From Pyrenochaeta sp. MPI-SDFR-AT-0127 (lineage: Eukaryota; Ascomycota; Dothideomycetes; Pleosporales; Cucurbitariaceae), in contig JAGTJM010000021.1 of assembly GCA_020747015.1 (NCBI GenBank), forward strand, positions 62,001 through 126,000: 64,000 nt of DNA, written 5' to 3'. The position numbers and the translations under genes were made by a program. Under the pieces are notes generated by a model. That model worked only from the letters and a program-made list of their open reading frames with translations, did not search any database and had not been told where the DNA came from. Positions 19,089 to 30,443 of the stretch are shown one piece after another. Position 1 is the stretch's first letter. Each line of letters opens with the position of its first letter.

Positions 19089-20415
19089 CTATTTAAAGGC
19101 CGCAATAACAGCTTTCGGGAGCGGCCAATCTACAACATATTATTAGTGTACAATCGAATCAAGCAATTCTCGAATTTTTACTCACCAAAGACGGGACGTT
19201 CCTTATTCCTCCTCGTCAGGACAACCTCATCACCCGCACGAATCTCCCTCCCAACATCGCCCAAGCTCGTGTACGAGTACTTTCCAAAAACCGGGCCATA
19301 CTTCCACCCCTTGTCGACACGTCGATCTTTGGCGAGTTTCTTCCACACCTCGCCCTCGTTGCCTTCGGCCTTCTGGCCCGTGCTGTAGTCGACGGTGATG
19401 GCCTGGCATCTCCAGCAGGTGCCGCCGAATTCCATCTTGATGTTACCCGGGAAGACGAGCTGGGCCCAGTAGTCCTCGTCGTAGGCGGCGGGGCTGCCGG
19501 ATACGATGATGTTGGGGCGGAATTTGGTAATGTCCATGTCGACGCCTTTGTCGAGTCGGGAGCTCACTTCTGCGTTGGATTCGGTGGTTACAACTAAGTA
19601 CTGGCCGATGTCTTGGAAGGTAATGGTTTCAGTCTGGGGAGCGATGAAGGATGGGAGAAGACGGCGGAATGGAGCAGTGTACGGAGACTTCTTGGACAGG
19701 GCGAGAGGGCCATTCGGCGCACCGGATCCCAGGACGACACGTGAGTTTGTACCGATATAGACGAGGTGCGTTTCGAAACCTAGGTACTTTGTGAAGAAGG
19801 CTTGGATCTCCTCGCCCATGTCGTATGCATCTGTGGCACTGCCATGGAGATCGAGATGGATCTTCGTCAAGTCCTTGACATCCGGTCTTAGAGGGAAGCG
19901 AATCTGATGCTCCGATCCAGTGTACTCTAACTGGTCAGGCCAGGGATTCTCAGTGCCCACTCTAGTGACGGTGAGATATTTTTGCCCGTCTTTCCCTACT
20001 TCAACCTTCTGAGTGAAGAGGATCATCTGGAGATTGAAACTGCTGTACATGGTTTCCCATGTCGTAATTTCCTTGGTCTCAGGGTCACGGTGGATTTTCT
20101 GCAAGCAGAATGTTCGATCGTCTTCGAAGCCTTGCGGACCAATCTTGCCTATTTCAATCTTGCACCCACCCAGACCCTTGACAGGGTAGTGATAGAGCTG
20201 GCTTTGAGCTCAGAAGATTGATCCATGCTCTATGGCAAACCAAAACTTACCGCTTCAATCTTCAGCTTCACGTTACATTCTTCCGAGACTTCCACCTTCT
20301 TTGTTGAAATATCGTAAGCTAGAAGGCCAAAGCCCACAGCCGCGGCAGCTGAGATGGCGCTCCATTGGAGAAACTGAGGATGATTCACTATGTAAGATAA
20401 CTGCGAAGGCGCCAT
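19089..20415 (-). CDS. membrane-anchored MOSC-domain protein (mARC-like)
   Basis: A molybdenum-cofactor sulfurase C-terminal (MOSC) protein, similar in layout to mARC amidoxime reductases, which carry Mo cofactor at the outer mitochondrial membrane. Exons are 20415-20251, 20197-19186 and 19129-19089, giving 405 aa. The N terminus has one hydrophobic segment (SAISAAAAVGFGLLAYDI). The beta-barrel domain starts LYHYPVKGLGGCK. The MOSC core has KFRPNIIVSG and GTCWRCQAITVDYSTG, including the cysteine expected to bind molybdenum. The small last exon was found by splicing GTGAGT to a TTGTAG acceptor with a CACTAAT branch point. It replaces VFGE-stop with VFDWPLPKAV, matching the usual VFDWP ending of the family. 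Confidence 0.85.
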
Positions 20416-21038
20416 GTTGTTTTAGGATATGCGGCCAATAACAAATCACAGTAACACTGCCGCGCAACAGACTTGAGATGCGACACGGCAGAGCGCCGTA
20501 CTTATCGTCTTCCGCGTCCCCGCACTACATCGTGTGAGATTAGTGTCGGGACTATCCAACTCCCCGACCTTTGTGACCCCGCTGGAGCTTTGGCCAATCA
20601 CCTCTACAATCTGAATCCGCCCGTTGCCTTTTAGGGATAGCTTGATTACCTAAAGCGTGATGGTCGAGAACTGCTCTCCCAGCGCCAAGTAGCTCAACCT
20701 CCACCCATCTATATAACTGAATGCTCAAAAAGTGAATGTTTTATTGTCAGGCTTGCTGCTGCTGAACTTCATTTCCACCAGAGTTAATGGAATGTGAGCG
20801 CCGATATCTTCTTCGCAAAGACACATTTACTCAAAAGTCACAAACTGAGTAAAGTAAATGCTCCGTTTGAAAATAGGATGAATGTCACGTGATGATTGGA
20901 AACAAGATGTGGAATAAGAAGATGTTTTCACATTAACTACTTAGTCTGCTTTGCAGCTATTCAGGGGTACTTGGGGGTATTCATAAAGTCATGCCATTAT
21001 GATGGCCATTTTCCGCACTCTGTTCATCCGCGACACGC
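20416..21038. other. intergenic, no gene seen
   Basis: Region between the 5' end of the MOSC gene and the 3' end of the repeat-protein gene, both on the minus strand. No recognisable coding sequence. Confidence 0.5.
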
Positions 21039-22300
21039 TTACTGGTAGGCCTGGTTGCCTCCCACAGTCTTACTACCATCGAGATCCGAGTCGACACGGG
21101 GGTCAAGCTTGTTCAACAGATCGCTGTTGTGAGGTCCAGCGGTCTTGTCAGAGTTGCCACTGCCGACAGTGTTTCCACCATAACCGCCAGTGGTTCCGCC
21201 GAGACCACCGGTAGTACCGTGGCCGGTGGTGCTGTGGCCAGTCAAGCCACCAGTTGTTGAGTGACCAGTGGTAGAGTGACCAGTCAAACCACCGCCCGTG
21301 GTGCCTGAGCCGTACTGGCCAGTGCCGTAGCCACCAGCGCCTGAAGTGTTTCCTGCTGCGCCATAGCGGTCTGAGTCGACACGGGGGTCAGCCTTGTTGG
21401 CGAGACTTGAGTCGTGAGGACCAGTGGGGTCGCTGTGGCCGTAGCCTGAAGAACCAGTGAGTCCACCAGTAGTGCCGTGGCCGGTAGTGCTGTGGCCAGT
21501 CAAGCCACCAGTTGTTGAGTGACCAGTGGTAGAATGTCCAGTCAAGCCACCGCCGGTGGTAGAGCCATACTGGCCAGCACCTACGCCACCAGCTCCTGAG
21601 GTGTTGCCTGAGGCGCCATAGCGGTCTGAATCGACCCTTGGGTCAAGCTTGTTGGCAAGCTTGGAGTCGTGGGGACCAGTGGGGTCGCTGTGGCCGTAGC
21701 CTGAAGAGCCAGTGAGTCCACCAGTAGTACCATGACCGGTGGTTGAGTGGCCAGTCAAGCCGCCAGTAGTGCCATGACCAGTAGTGGAGTGTCCGGTCAA
21801 GCCACCACCAGTTGAAGAGCCATACTGACCAGCACCTACACCGCCAGCTCCCGAGGTGTTGCCTGAGGCGCCATAGCGGTCTGAATCAACTCTTGGGTCA
21901 GCCTTGTTGGCGAGCTTAGAGTCGTGAGGGCCAGTGGGATCACTGTGGCCGTGACCAGTCGTTGAGTGGCCGGTCAAGCCACCGCCAGTGCCTGTCAACC
22001 CACCAGTGGTTGAGTGACCTGTGGTGCCATGGGTGCCATGGCCTGTGGTAGAGTGCTCGCCGTACTGTCCAGAGCCGATGCCTCCGGCACCTGAGGTGTT
22101 ACCTGTGGTGCCAATGCGATCTGAGTCTACACGAGGATCCGCCTTGTTGGCAGAATGAGAGCTGTGAGGGCCAGTAGGGTCGTCTTGAGAATGTTAGTTT
22201 GAAGTCATTGGATCGATAAGAAGGTATGCTTACCATGTGTCTTGTCCTTGTGGAGGACGTTGTCGACCTTAGCCTTGATCTTCTCGATTGTTCCAGCCAT
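21039..22300 (-). CDS. Gly/His/Thr-rich repeat protein with DPRVDSD motifs
   Basis: Exons are 22300-22234 and 22183-21039, giving 403 aa; the intron is 50 nt. The N terminus MAGTIEKIKAKVDNVLHKDK is a short charged amphipathic helix. The rest is low-complexity and very hydrophilic. It repeats a block of GPHDSKLANKADPRVDSDRY plus a GNTSGAGG-type stretch, then GLTGHSTTGHGTT spacers. DPRVDSD occurs five times; the central units repeat exactly every 85 residues. There is no signal peptide or membrane segment. Such composition resembles hydrophilin or LEA-like stress proteins of conidia, but I recognise no defined domain beyond the motif, so the function is open. Confidence 0.8.
21080..22190. repeat. 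255-bp in-frame tandem repeat
   Basis: The landmark CCATAGCGGT starts at 21361, 21616 and 21871, an exact 255-bp period (85 codons). Diverged units flank it: a variant landmark at 22111 (240 bp further) and a terminal partial unit near 21080-21113. Copies differ by scattered third-position changes, so the array is not freshly duplicated. Confidence 0.85.
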
Positions 22301-23617
22301 GTTGATTAAGGTTATGTGTGTGAAGGTTGTTGAGGTTGATTGAAGGTGTTAGAGTTGTTGTTGTGGTTGTTGATGTAATGAAGTGGATAGGTAAATGGAG
22401 CCTTCCATGCCTTCTTATATATTCACATGAGGGCAGGAGCACCTCATACTGCTACGTCATTCTCACATATGGCGCCATAAGCAGACGCTGTAGCTATGGT
22501 AAAGGCTGCCGTGTATCCCTGTTTCACCGCTGTCTTTGTCTGCAACGGCCTAGCGCTGCAATCAACCGCTGAGATCGCGAATTGTCTCGCATCGGCTCTG
22601 GAGCACGTCATAAGCCGCCCAAGTGGAATCACCAGAAAGAAACTAACAAGCTTCTGGCAATTGGAGCTCGCTAGATTTTGCTTGATCCTTCAGCTTACAC
22701 CGGCGGGAACATTCCTTGATGAGGGCAACAGCCACAGACATTGGCTGTGTCCTAGAGCCGTAAACCCCTCAATGGCTAGTTTGACGGATGAAGCTAACAG
22801 TCTGCCCGTTTGGTGTACAGCGGGGGTTAGCACGTGGACGGCGCTGCGTCATTCTACGGTTCGGTGCATGAGAAAGTGTGGAGAAGACAAAGCTTAGCCC
22901 AATGCTGAGATCCTGCTTTGGACGGTGTTGCATCAGACTTGTGCCATTTGACGCGTGTGTGGCTATTTGATCGGCTGTGGATCGCTGCAAAAATTAGCGA
23001 TCTGTGGCAGTGAAACAAGGCCTGCCGGCTGGTGTGCGTTCATAGGAGGTCTGGAGCGCCGCTGATCAGATATCCATACGCTGCAGCCCACTTTGCAGCG
23101 AGAAGCGTGTACCTGGATCAGACTAGATAGGTGGAGAATCAACGGGACCCCTTGACGCCAAAATTGCAAAGCTGGGCCTGGCAGTGCCAGAATCTTGGAG
23201 CTGTGTGTTTGCCCCTGTCGTGGAAGTGCTCCAGAATGACGAATTGTGACGTATCAAGTACCGTTGTACCACCAAAAGCTGAATGCCTTCGCATGCCGTG
23301 CCGCCAAGTTTTTGAAATTAACCTCATTTACGCATTCTGTTTGCGGTCGTCGCAGGAATGGATCGAATTTGCAGGTTGTGGTGTGTCGTCACGTCGTCGG
23401 CGCGGCAAGAAACCAAAGTTTGCCATGTTGTAAAGATGCGGAAATAAAGCTTGGGCCTCCAGAATGCCATCATGACGTAGTGCCAAAAATAACACTCTGC
23501 CTTCACCCCGCCAACCTTTTGGGCCGTATACTCGAGGGACACGCAACGCCCATCCTTCTCAGCATCCCCCAGCGAAACCCTAATTCTCTCCCCTCGGTCC
23601 GATTTATCCGTGGCAAC
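22301..23617. other. intergenic, no gene seen
   Basis: About 1.3 kb between divergent genes. The longest open frame (22,496-22,897 plus) has no recognisable features and looks random. The left end is a TTG-rich leader of the repeat-protein gene. Confidence 0.5.
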
Positions 23618-24608
23618 ATGGCAGAGTCCAGGGTCAAAGTTCCAGACAGGGTGAAGGCAGTCGCGAGGGAAGATTTCCAGCAGGCCAAAGCACTCGCTGA
23701 TGAAGCAATACGCTCTGCAGCATATCTCTATCCTTTCAAGGTATGAAAAAATCATTCATGCCTATTGCTATTACATAGACTCAAAGCTGACATCCTCACA
23801 AGGGAATCGTATACTTCTTCACCCACCGCACACTATGGAAACCACTCGCATCGAAGCTGATTCCAACCGTCTCCCTCGGTCTAGGCGTGACAGCGTTCAT
23901 GTTTGCCGTTACCTACGTGCCCCAAGCAGCACTTCTTACTATTTTTAATGGACCGCTCGCCATCTTCACAACAGTCCTGCTCGTGCTCAGCGAGGCATCC
24001 ACCATCTTCTCCGTCCTGAGCAAGAACTTCCTCATCGACGATGCCCTCATCGACACCTTTGACGGCACCCTTCTGAGCCGCAATCTCACCTCGCTGGTAG
24101 CGACAGAGCGCGAGGTCAAGCGTGGCAGCGACCCAATTGCAAAATTGGGAAAGCTGGTCTCAAGCCCGTTTGCAAAGTTCACCCCTAGCGCTATCATCCG
24201 ATACTTCATGTACCTCCCGCTAAACTTCATCCCCATTGTTGGAACTGTGCTCTTCGTCATCCTCCAGGGACGCAAGTTCGGCCCAACAGCACATGCGCGC
24301 TACTTCCAGCTCAAGCAGATGAAGAAGCAGGAGAAGCAGCAATTCATTGAGAAGCGCAAGGCTGCGTATGCAAGGTAAGAATATCTGCTTAATTTTCTCC
24401 AGAAACATAATCTAACAATTCCAGCTTTGGTGTCCCAGCTGTTCTCCTCGAGCTCGTCCCCATCGCAGGCATCTTCTTCTCCTTCACCAACACCGTCGGC
24501 GCCGCGCTATGGGCCGCAGACATGGAGCAGCGCAACACCAGCGGCGAGAGCACAACAGCCCCTAACCTGCGGAATCAGGCTGAACAAGCCAAGAAGTCGG
24601 AGTTGTGA
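23618..24608 (+). CDS. EI24-like multi-pass membrane protein
   Basis: A fungal EI24/RRT8-type integral membrane protein of 292 aa. Exons are 23618-23740, 23803-24374 and 24425-24608. Several hydrophobic helices are visible, for example AVTYVPQAALLTIFNGPLAI, FMYLPLNFIPIVGTVLFVIL and VLLELVPIAGIFFSFTNTVG. A long basic coil (QLKQMKKQEKQQFIEKRKAA) precedes the last membrane region. Animal EI24 is an ER/autophagy protein and the yeast relatives affect spore wall and lipid droplets; which applies here is unknown. The intron placed in YPFK|GIVYF is supported by an AAGCTGACATC branch point. Confidence 0.75.
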
Positions 24609-25157
24609 GAAAAGTTTCTCCCTGTGGTCACAGACCGAACGCGTTCCTAGCTTGGTGCTGATGAGTGTTTCCAAGGGACTTTGAGCCGTTGATTCGCTAT
24701 GGCCCTGTTCTTCACTATCAGTATCCCTGGAAGCCTCCGTAGGCAAGAGGCAATCTACTTGGTTGGCCATGATGGAAAGACATGAGAAGACGATCAGGGC
24801 TATGGTTCTCAAGCAAATGAGGTGTGGGATGGACAGCTTTTTCGAGGATGTAATGAGTACGATAGATAGCATAGCCATGCGTAATACATGTATTTCTAAC
24901 AACTTCTTACGGGCGCACAATGATCTGTATTCAAAGTGAGGATAATGATAGCAATAATTGTGTTGAATGGCTAGAAGTCAACGCTCATTAGGTCACCAAA
25001 AACTCACAATAAAGTCGACCGTAACTTATTTATGATGGATTCAGCTATGCATGCTTGCAAATCTACCCAGGTCCACCCCAGTCAATTGCTCCTTTTCCGT
25101 TCCCATGATCTTTGACTTCATTGCCCTGCTTCATTTCATATCTCCACAATGCTCCCA
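24609..25157. other. convergent 3' region
   Basis: Region between the stops of the EI24-like gene and the coatomer gene. No gene is seen. Confidence 0.5.
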
Positions 25158-28145
25158 CTACGCAACACTGCCAACAACTAGCGCGGCAACGCCCTCCTCC
25201 TCACTCCGTACATCAATCTTCATTGTGACGCCCGTCTTGGCGCTGAACGCCATCCGCACCATAGCAGCCACCTTGCCGCCCGTAATTGTCTTTCCGTAGA
25301 GTTTCAGTGTATGTGTTGAGGTGGAGAGTGCGACGTCTGTGCCTTCGAGGGGTTGGAGGGAAAGGGTCTTTGTGAGTTGCTCTGTTGCGTCTGGAGGTGC
25401 TGTTAGCATTGATCTATAATCATAATAGAACAATGTCATCACGTACCTGCTATGCTCTTGATGTTACCCAGTTGGAGGGTTTCCACGGCCGAATCACCGT
25501 TTGCCTGCTCCCACACATTGTCGAAGCTGCCAGCATATGCAGGGACAACATAATCCGCGCCATTGAGATCCAAATCTTCAACCTGGTACTCGTCTGGATA
25601 TCCGTCACCATCTTCTGGCTCACCCGTACTTGGGTCGATCTCTTTGCTTGTGAACTTGAGAACGTTTGTAAAGCTGGCGGCGATGAATTGTGATTCTGTT
25701 TCTAGACGCTTGAAAGATACGTAGACAGTGCCAGGCTCGTTTGTAGACAACTTGGGTGCGGGAATGATGAACTCCTCTTCTAGTTGTACGTCGCCATCGT
25801 CCTCTGGTGTAACGACCATTTCGACATCGAGGAGTACGGTATCCGGGAGCGTGTTTTTGATTTCGTACTGAATAACAACATGGTCCTTGAAGATGTGCTT
25901 GATGGCCGAAACGACGTATTCGGTTTCTGATTCGGTGAGCTCGACTACGTCGCTCGACTTGAGTACACCACCGTGCGCTGCCAGCTCCGGAATCTTTTGC
26001 AATTCCAATGCGTACTTTTGCGCATTTGTAGCGGCAGATGCTGCAGCGTCGGCACCAACCTTTGATGGCGCCTTGGCAGCACTGGGAGCCTTGATAGTTG
26101 GTGTGGCACCTTCGGTCTTCTTTGTGAGGTCGGCGGCATCTGCTTGTTCCCGGGACACAGTAGGGACTTTGGAGATATCGAAGGCGGTTTCAAAGGTGTC
26201 GCGAGAGTCTGAGCTGACATACATGGCGAGCTGGTGCTCGAGGACTGGTAGAGAGAACATTGAGTCGTTGCGGATGAAGCTAACAGCCATATCGTCATCG
26301 GCCTGGTCCATTAACCTGAGATTCAGCGCTGCACGGTCTCGGACCTCGTCATCGACGTCGTCGAGACATCGAGTGAGCAGGACATGCACTGACTTCTTGA
26401 TCTCGGGATCCTTTTGACCAACACCAAACTTGGCCAGAGCAGAAGTGGCAGCAGCCCTGACGATGGCGTTCTCCAGGACAACTCGGTTGTAGATGTAGCG
26501 AATATACTTTGTAGGATGGGGTGTGGAGGGGCCCTCCCTTCCAAGGACGAAAAGAATCCTTACGGCAAGCTTGGTGAATTCGCAGTCCTCGATGAATTCG
26601 CAAAGTGTCGCTAGCGCATCTTCCTTCGCTTCCGGTACGAATCGAATTAGATCCATAATGGCCTCGACGACAGCTCGCTTGAACTCGTAGCCACCCTCAT
26701 CACGCAGAATACCGCTGAGGAATGCAAGGAAGCCAGACTGCTTGGCCTTGAACTTCAACGCCAGCGTTCGTACAGCCTCGACAATGGTGACCTTGAACTC
26801 GTCCGTGATCTCAGCCATGAAACCTGTAATCTGCTTCATTAGTCTGTCAACCGATGTCTCGTTGCCAGTCTTCAGTAGGGTGGTGATGGCGAATGTGGCA
26901 ATGCTGCGGTTTGAATTCGTGATGAGCGATTCGATGTCCTGGTTGCACGATCGAACAGCATCGGGTTTGAAGGAAGCCATTTGCGACAGGATTCGGAGAG
27001 CTGCAAACTTGGTAACGGCACGAGGTGAGGTGAGGAAGAGTTGGAGGACATGGACGGCTTGCACGAGCTCGCCGTCGGTAACATCGCGCATGTCGCAGAT
27101 GGCCTTTGCTGCCTCGAAATTGACCATCTCCGATTTGTGGCGTAACCAGCCGTCGAGGAGCTGCATCATGGGCTGCCAAATCTATTAGCCATGCGCACCT
27201 GGTAGATATGAGGGACTGTACCTTTCGCAGATTTGGGTCTTCCTCAGCGAGCTTCGCTGCTAGCCTGACGAGCAGAACGGTAGCAGCAGGGCTCTTGACA
27301 ACACCCGCAGCCGAGTATTGCTGCACCATCTTGACCAAGCTCATCCTGTCGCCTGACCGCATCTGGTAGAGCAGGCCAATGGCGTGGTATTGTGTCATGT
27401 AATTGGTGCTGGCCTGGAGCGCAGTGTGCGAGCTGCCGCCAAACCCACCGAGGAATCCACCACCTGACTTGCTTCCAGACGCAGCCTCAGCAGCCTCGGA
27501 CTGCCATCTTCGAACAACATCCTTTGCGACAGGGAGGAGGTGATATGACGAAACGAGCGCAGCGGAGGCGACTGAAGGGTTCTTGTCGACTATGCATGTC
27601 TTCACGAGACGTTCAATTGCTTGCACGGTAGATGCATCAATGACGCGGCAGAGGGCGCGGATCGCATTTGGGCGGTACACGACGTCGCTGCCGACAGACG
27701 TGTCCTTCATGATGGAGGAGGTGACCATGATGACATCGTCGGCAGAGGCGGCGAGCTCCTTGATGACCAGATAGACCATCTGGCGCAGAGAGGCATCCTT
27801 GTTCTGGAAGAGCTTCGATATGCCAAAGAAGAGCGTGGTGGCTTCCTGTCGTCCCCAGCTCTCGCCGGTGAAGAGCAGCAACGCCAGCTTGGTCAGGATC
27901 TGTCCATGTTCAGTTCACACCCAACCCATAATTGTCCTGGCGATTGCACACATACCACTCTGCATTTTCGCGGCGAGACTGGGCTCTGATTGAAGACTCG
28001 TGCTAGACAGCCATGTCAGCTTCTGATACCGCCAAGTTGTTCCGCACTGCTTGTATAATAGTGTGCAGGGTGCCCTACCCTCTTGAAAGACCGACGTCTT
28101 GTCTATCTGGGCCACACCACCAACATCCTCGTGCTTTTTGTCCAT
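25158..28145 (-). CDS. SEC21: coatomer subunit gamma (COPI)
   Basis: The gamma subunit of the COPI coat, acting in Golgi-to-ER retrograde vesicle traffic. Exons are 28145-28079, 28002-27956, 27899-27222, 27172-25447 and 25390-25158, giving 916 aa, close to the usual length. The N-terminal adaptin-like HEAT solenoid includes GRQEATTLFFGISKLFQNKD and LLDGWLRHKSEMVNFEAAKA. A linker rich in Ala/Lys (about residues 600-640) precedes the C-terminal appendage domain with EEEFIIPAPKLS. Frames on the opposite strand are shadows. The gene diverges from lipoyl synthase with about 490 bp between the start codons. Confidence 0.95.
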
Positions 28146-28410
28146 GGTGCTCGGGATATAGCTCCCACCTGGCCGTGTCTCTTATTTGTAGAAACCTGTC
28201 CCGCTCTTTCTCCGCCAAACGTGGCCTTTGCTGAATGGTGTCGCAACAGTGTCCTGGCCCCACACTGCAATTGGTAGTTGGGGAGTCGGGGAGTCAAGGC
28301 GGCAGCGTTGTCTCGAGAAGGTTGCCGAGACTTGTAGAATTGGCGACGTTGAAGATGCCCTCGACTGGCGGGAGTGCAGGGATGCCGCGAATGTGGGTTG
28401 CTTTGGCGCA

Positions 28411-28461
28411 TGTGCAAACAGTGCAAACAGGGGACTGGGTGGAGGTGCAAACAGCGCAAAC
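28411..28461. repeat. GCAAAC microrepeat cluster in a shared promoter
   Basis: GCAAAC occurs four times within 48 bp (28414, 28423, 28447 and 28456), mostly as TGCAAACAG. It sits in the divergent region between coatomer gamma and lipoyl synthase. The same word, inverted, is found repeatedly in the long intron of ATP sulfurylase (42,840-42,905). Confidence 0.6.
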
Positions 28462-28638
28462 TCTCAATTGTCAGCCATCAGCCTTGGCACCTCAGGGTCG
28501 AGCGGCCAGACGCGGAAATTCAAGCCCTTCCAGGTCAAGAGAATCCGAACTCAACGATAATCGCGCATCGTCTCTATTTTCCTTTTTTCCTCCCATTCAA
28601 TCTCCCCGTGTCTCATTCCAGCATATACAATCTCCATC

Positions 28639-29886
28639 ATGGCAGCCTCAATACCTCGATCGCGATGTCTTCTCTTGTCTTCCTCAATCAATACTCTTCC
28701 GCGGTCAAGAACTACACCTCTTCGGTCCTTTGCCACAACCTCAGATACGCCGCAAACATCTGCTCCACAGCCCCCCAATAAGCGATCACGACCCCCAACT
28801 TCATTCAGCGACACATTGAACTCGGGCCCCTCGTTTGGCGACTTTGTGAACCCCAACGAGCCACTTTCACCCGCCGAGGCTTATGAGATCAAAACAGTGC
28901 AGGTCGGGCCAGAAGGGCGCAAGAAGACCATCACAAGATTGCCGGAATGGCTCAAGACGCCAATACCGAGCAATCAGAATTACAAGAAGATCAAGAAGGA
29001 TTTGCGGGGGTTGAATCTGCACACAGTCTGTGAAGAGGCAAAGTGCCCAAATATCTCCGACTGCTGGGGTGGAAGCAGCAAGAGTGCGGCGACGGCCACC
29101 ATTATGCTAATGGGAGACACATGCACAAGAGGGTGCCGCTTCTGCTCAGTCAAGACATCCAAGGCACCCCCACCACTCGATCCACATGAACCTGAAAACA
29201 CCGCCGAAGCTCTGCGACGATGGGGGCTGGGATACGTTGTCCTGACCTCTGTAGATCGCGACGACCTTGCCGACGCAGGAGCGCACCACGTTGCAGAGAC
29301 AATCATGAAGATCAAGCAGAAAGCGCCGACCATGTTGGTAGAGGCACTTGTTGGAGACCACGGCGGCGACTTAGAGATGGTCAAGGTAGTCGCAAAGAGT
29401 GGCCTCGATGTCTTCGCACACAACATCGAGACCGTCGAGGCCTTGACACCATTTGTCCGCGATCGAAGGGCAAAATTCCGACAATCGCTCGATGTCCTTC
29501 GCACAGCAAAGGAAGCGCAGCCCGAACTCATCACCAAAACGAGCATCATGCTGGGCTTGGGCGAGACCGAGGACCAGCTATGGCATGCGCTTCGAGAGCT
29601 GCGCGCAAACAACGTCGATGTAGTCACCTTTGGCCAGTACATGCGTCCCACCAAGCGCCACATGGCCGTCCACGAATACGTTACACCCGATGTGTTCGAA
29701 CTCTGGCGACAGCGCGCCCTCGAACTGGGTTTCCTATACTGCGCATCCGGGCCACTTGTACGGTCGAGTTACAAGGCCGGCGAGGCGTTCATTGAGAATG
29801 TTCTGAAGAAGCGAAGGATGGGCAGCGCAGGCAAGGGCGAGGTTGCCGAACTCAGCGCCTCCGAGCAAGTTAACAATAATTTATAA
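28639..29886 (+). CDS. LIP5: lipoyl synthase, mitochondrial
   Basis: A radical-SAM enzyme that inserts two sulfurs into octanoyl groups to make lipoate on mitochondrial dehydrogenases. It is intronless and 415 aa. The N terminus is Ser/Arg-rich (MAASIPRSRCLLLSSSIN), consistent with mitochondrial import. The auxiliary cluster cysteines are in CEEAKCPNISDC, the radical-SAM cluster cysteines in CTRGCRFC, and the C-terminal RSSYKAGE matches the conserved RSSY serine ligand. All key residues are present. It is divergent from coatomer gamma. Confidence 0.96.
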   Translation: MAASIPRSRCLLLSSSINTLPRSRTTPLRSFATTSDTPQTSAPQPPNKRSRPPTSFSDTLNSGPSFGDFVNPNEPLSPAEAYEIKTVQVGPEGRKKTITRLPEWLKTPIPSNQNYKKIKKDLRGLNLHTVCEEAKCPNISDCWGGSSKSAATATIMLMGDTCTRGCRFCSVKTSKAPPPLDPHEPENTAEALRRWGLGYVVLTSVDRDDLADAGAHHVAETIMKIKQKAPTMLVEALVGDHGGDLEMVKVVAKSGLDVFAHNIETVEALTPFVRDRRAKFRQSLDVLRTAKEAQPELITKTSIMLGLGETEDQLWHALRELRANNVDVVTFGQYMRPTKRHMAVHEYVTPDVFELWRQRALELGFLYCASGPLVRSSYKAGEAFIENVLKKRRMGSAGKGEVAELSASEQVNNNL

Positions 29887-30443
29887 ACAAGGGACGATTG
29901 AAGACATTTTATCACATTCTCCGTGTATATTGGCAGCGTTGGATTGGAGGGTTCGATGGGAGAATTGGACTGCATTCATCTTTGGCGTTCATTCGTTTTT
30001 CTGCAATGTACTCAACGTATCTAGACCACCATCAACTCGGTCTTGTAGCGGCAGCTTTGCAGCTCAGGAGGAACACCATACTCATGAACATGTTCTACGC
30101 ACTTGTATTGCAAGATTTTTCGCTTGAACAATTGTCGAGCATTTGCGAGCTCATTCTTTGGAATGCGAGACTTAGCATAATAAATGTCACCATCACCATT
30201 ACCATCACAGCACATGTTCAAGTGCAACTAACGTTTGGTAAGATTGTTTCCTAATCTTCATCCATGCTAATGCGGCCAACAAAAGCACACTGCCCGACGT
30301 TATGGAAAACGGAACAAAAAGCAGCACATGGTAGATATGTACAAGAAAACATCAAATCATATGTACCATAGTAGAAATGTACGTGTGAGAACGCTCATCT
30401 AGCACTGCTGGGTAGACAAACCTGCCTGACAATGCAAACACGC
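29887..30443. other. convergent 3' region
   Basis: 3' sequences of lipoyl synthase and chitinase. A CACCATCACCATTACCATCAC-type imperfect simple repeat lies around 30,185-30,210. No gene is seen. Confidence 0.5.

Noticed and set aside
22496..22897. 133-codon plus-strand open frame
   Set aside because: It has no signal peptide, domain or homology-like pattern, and sits in a divergent intergenic region.
28980..29663. 227-codon minus-strand open frame
   Set aside because: It is antisense to lipoyl synthase; its Ser/Arg-rich composition mirrors the sense codons.
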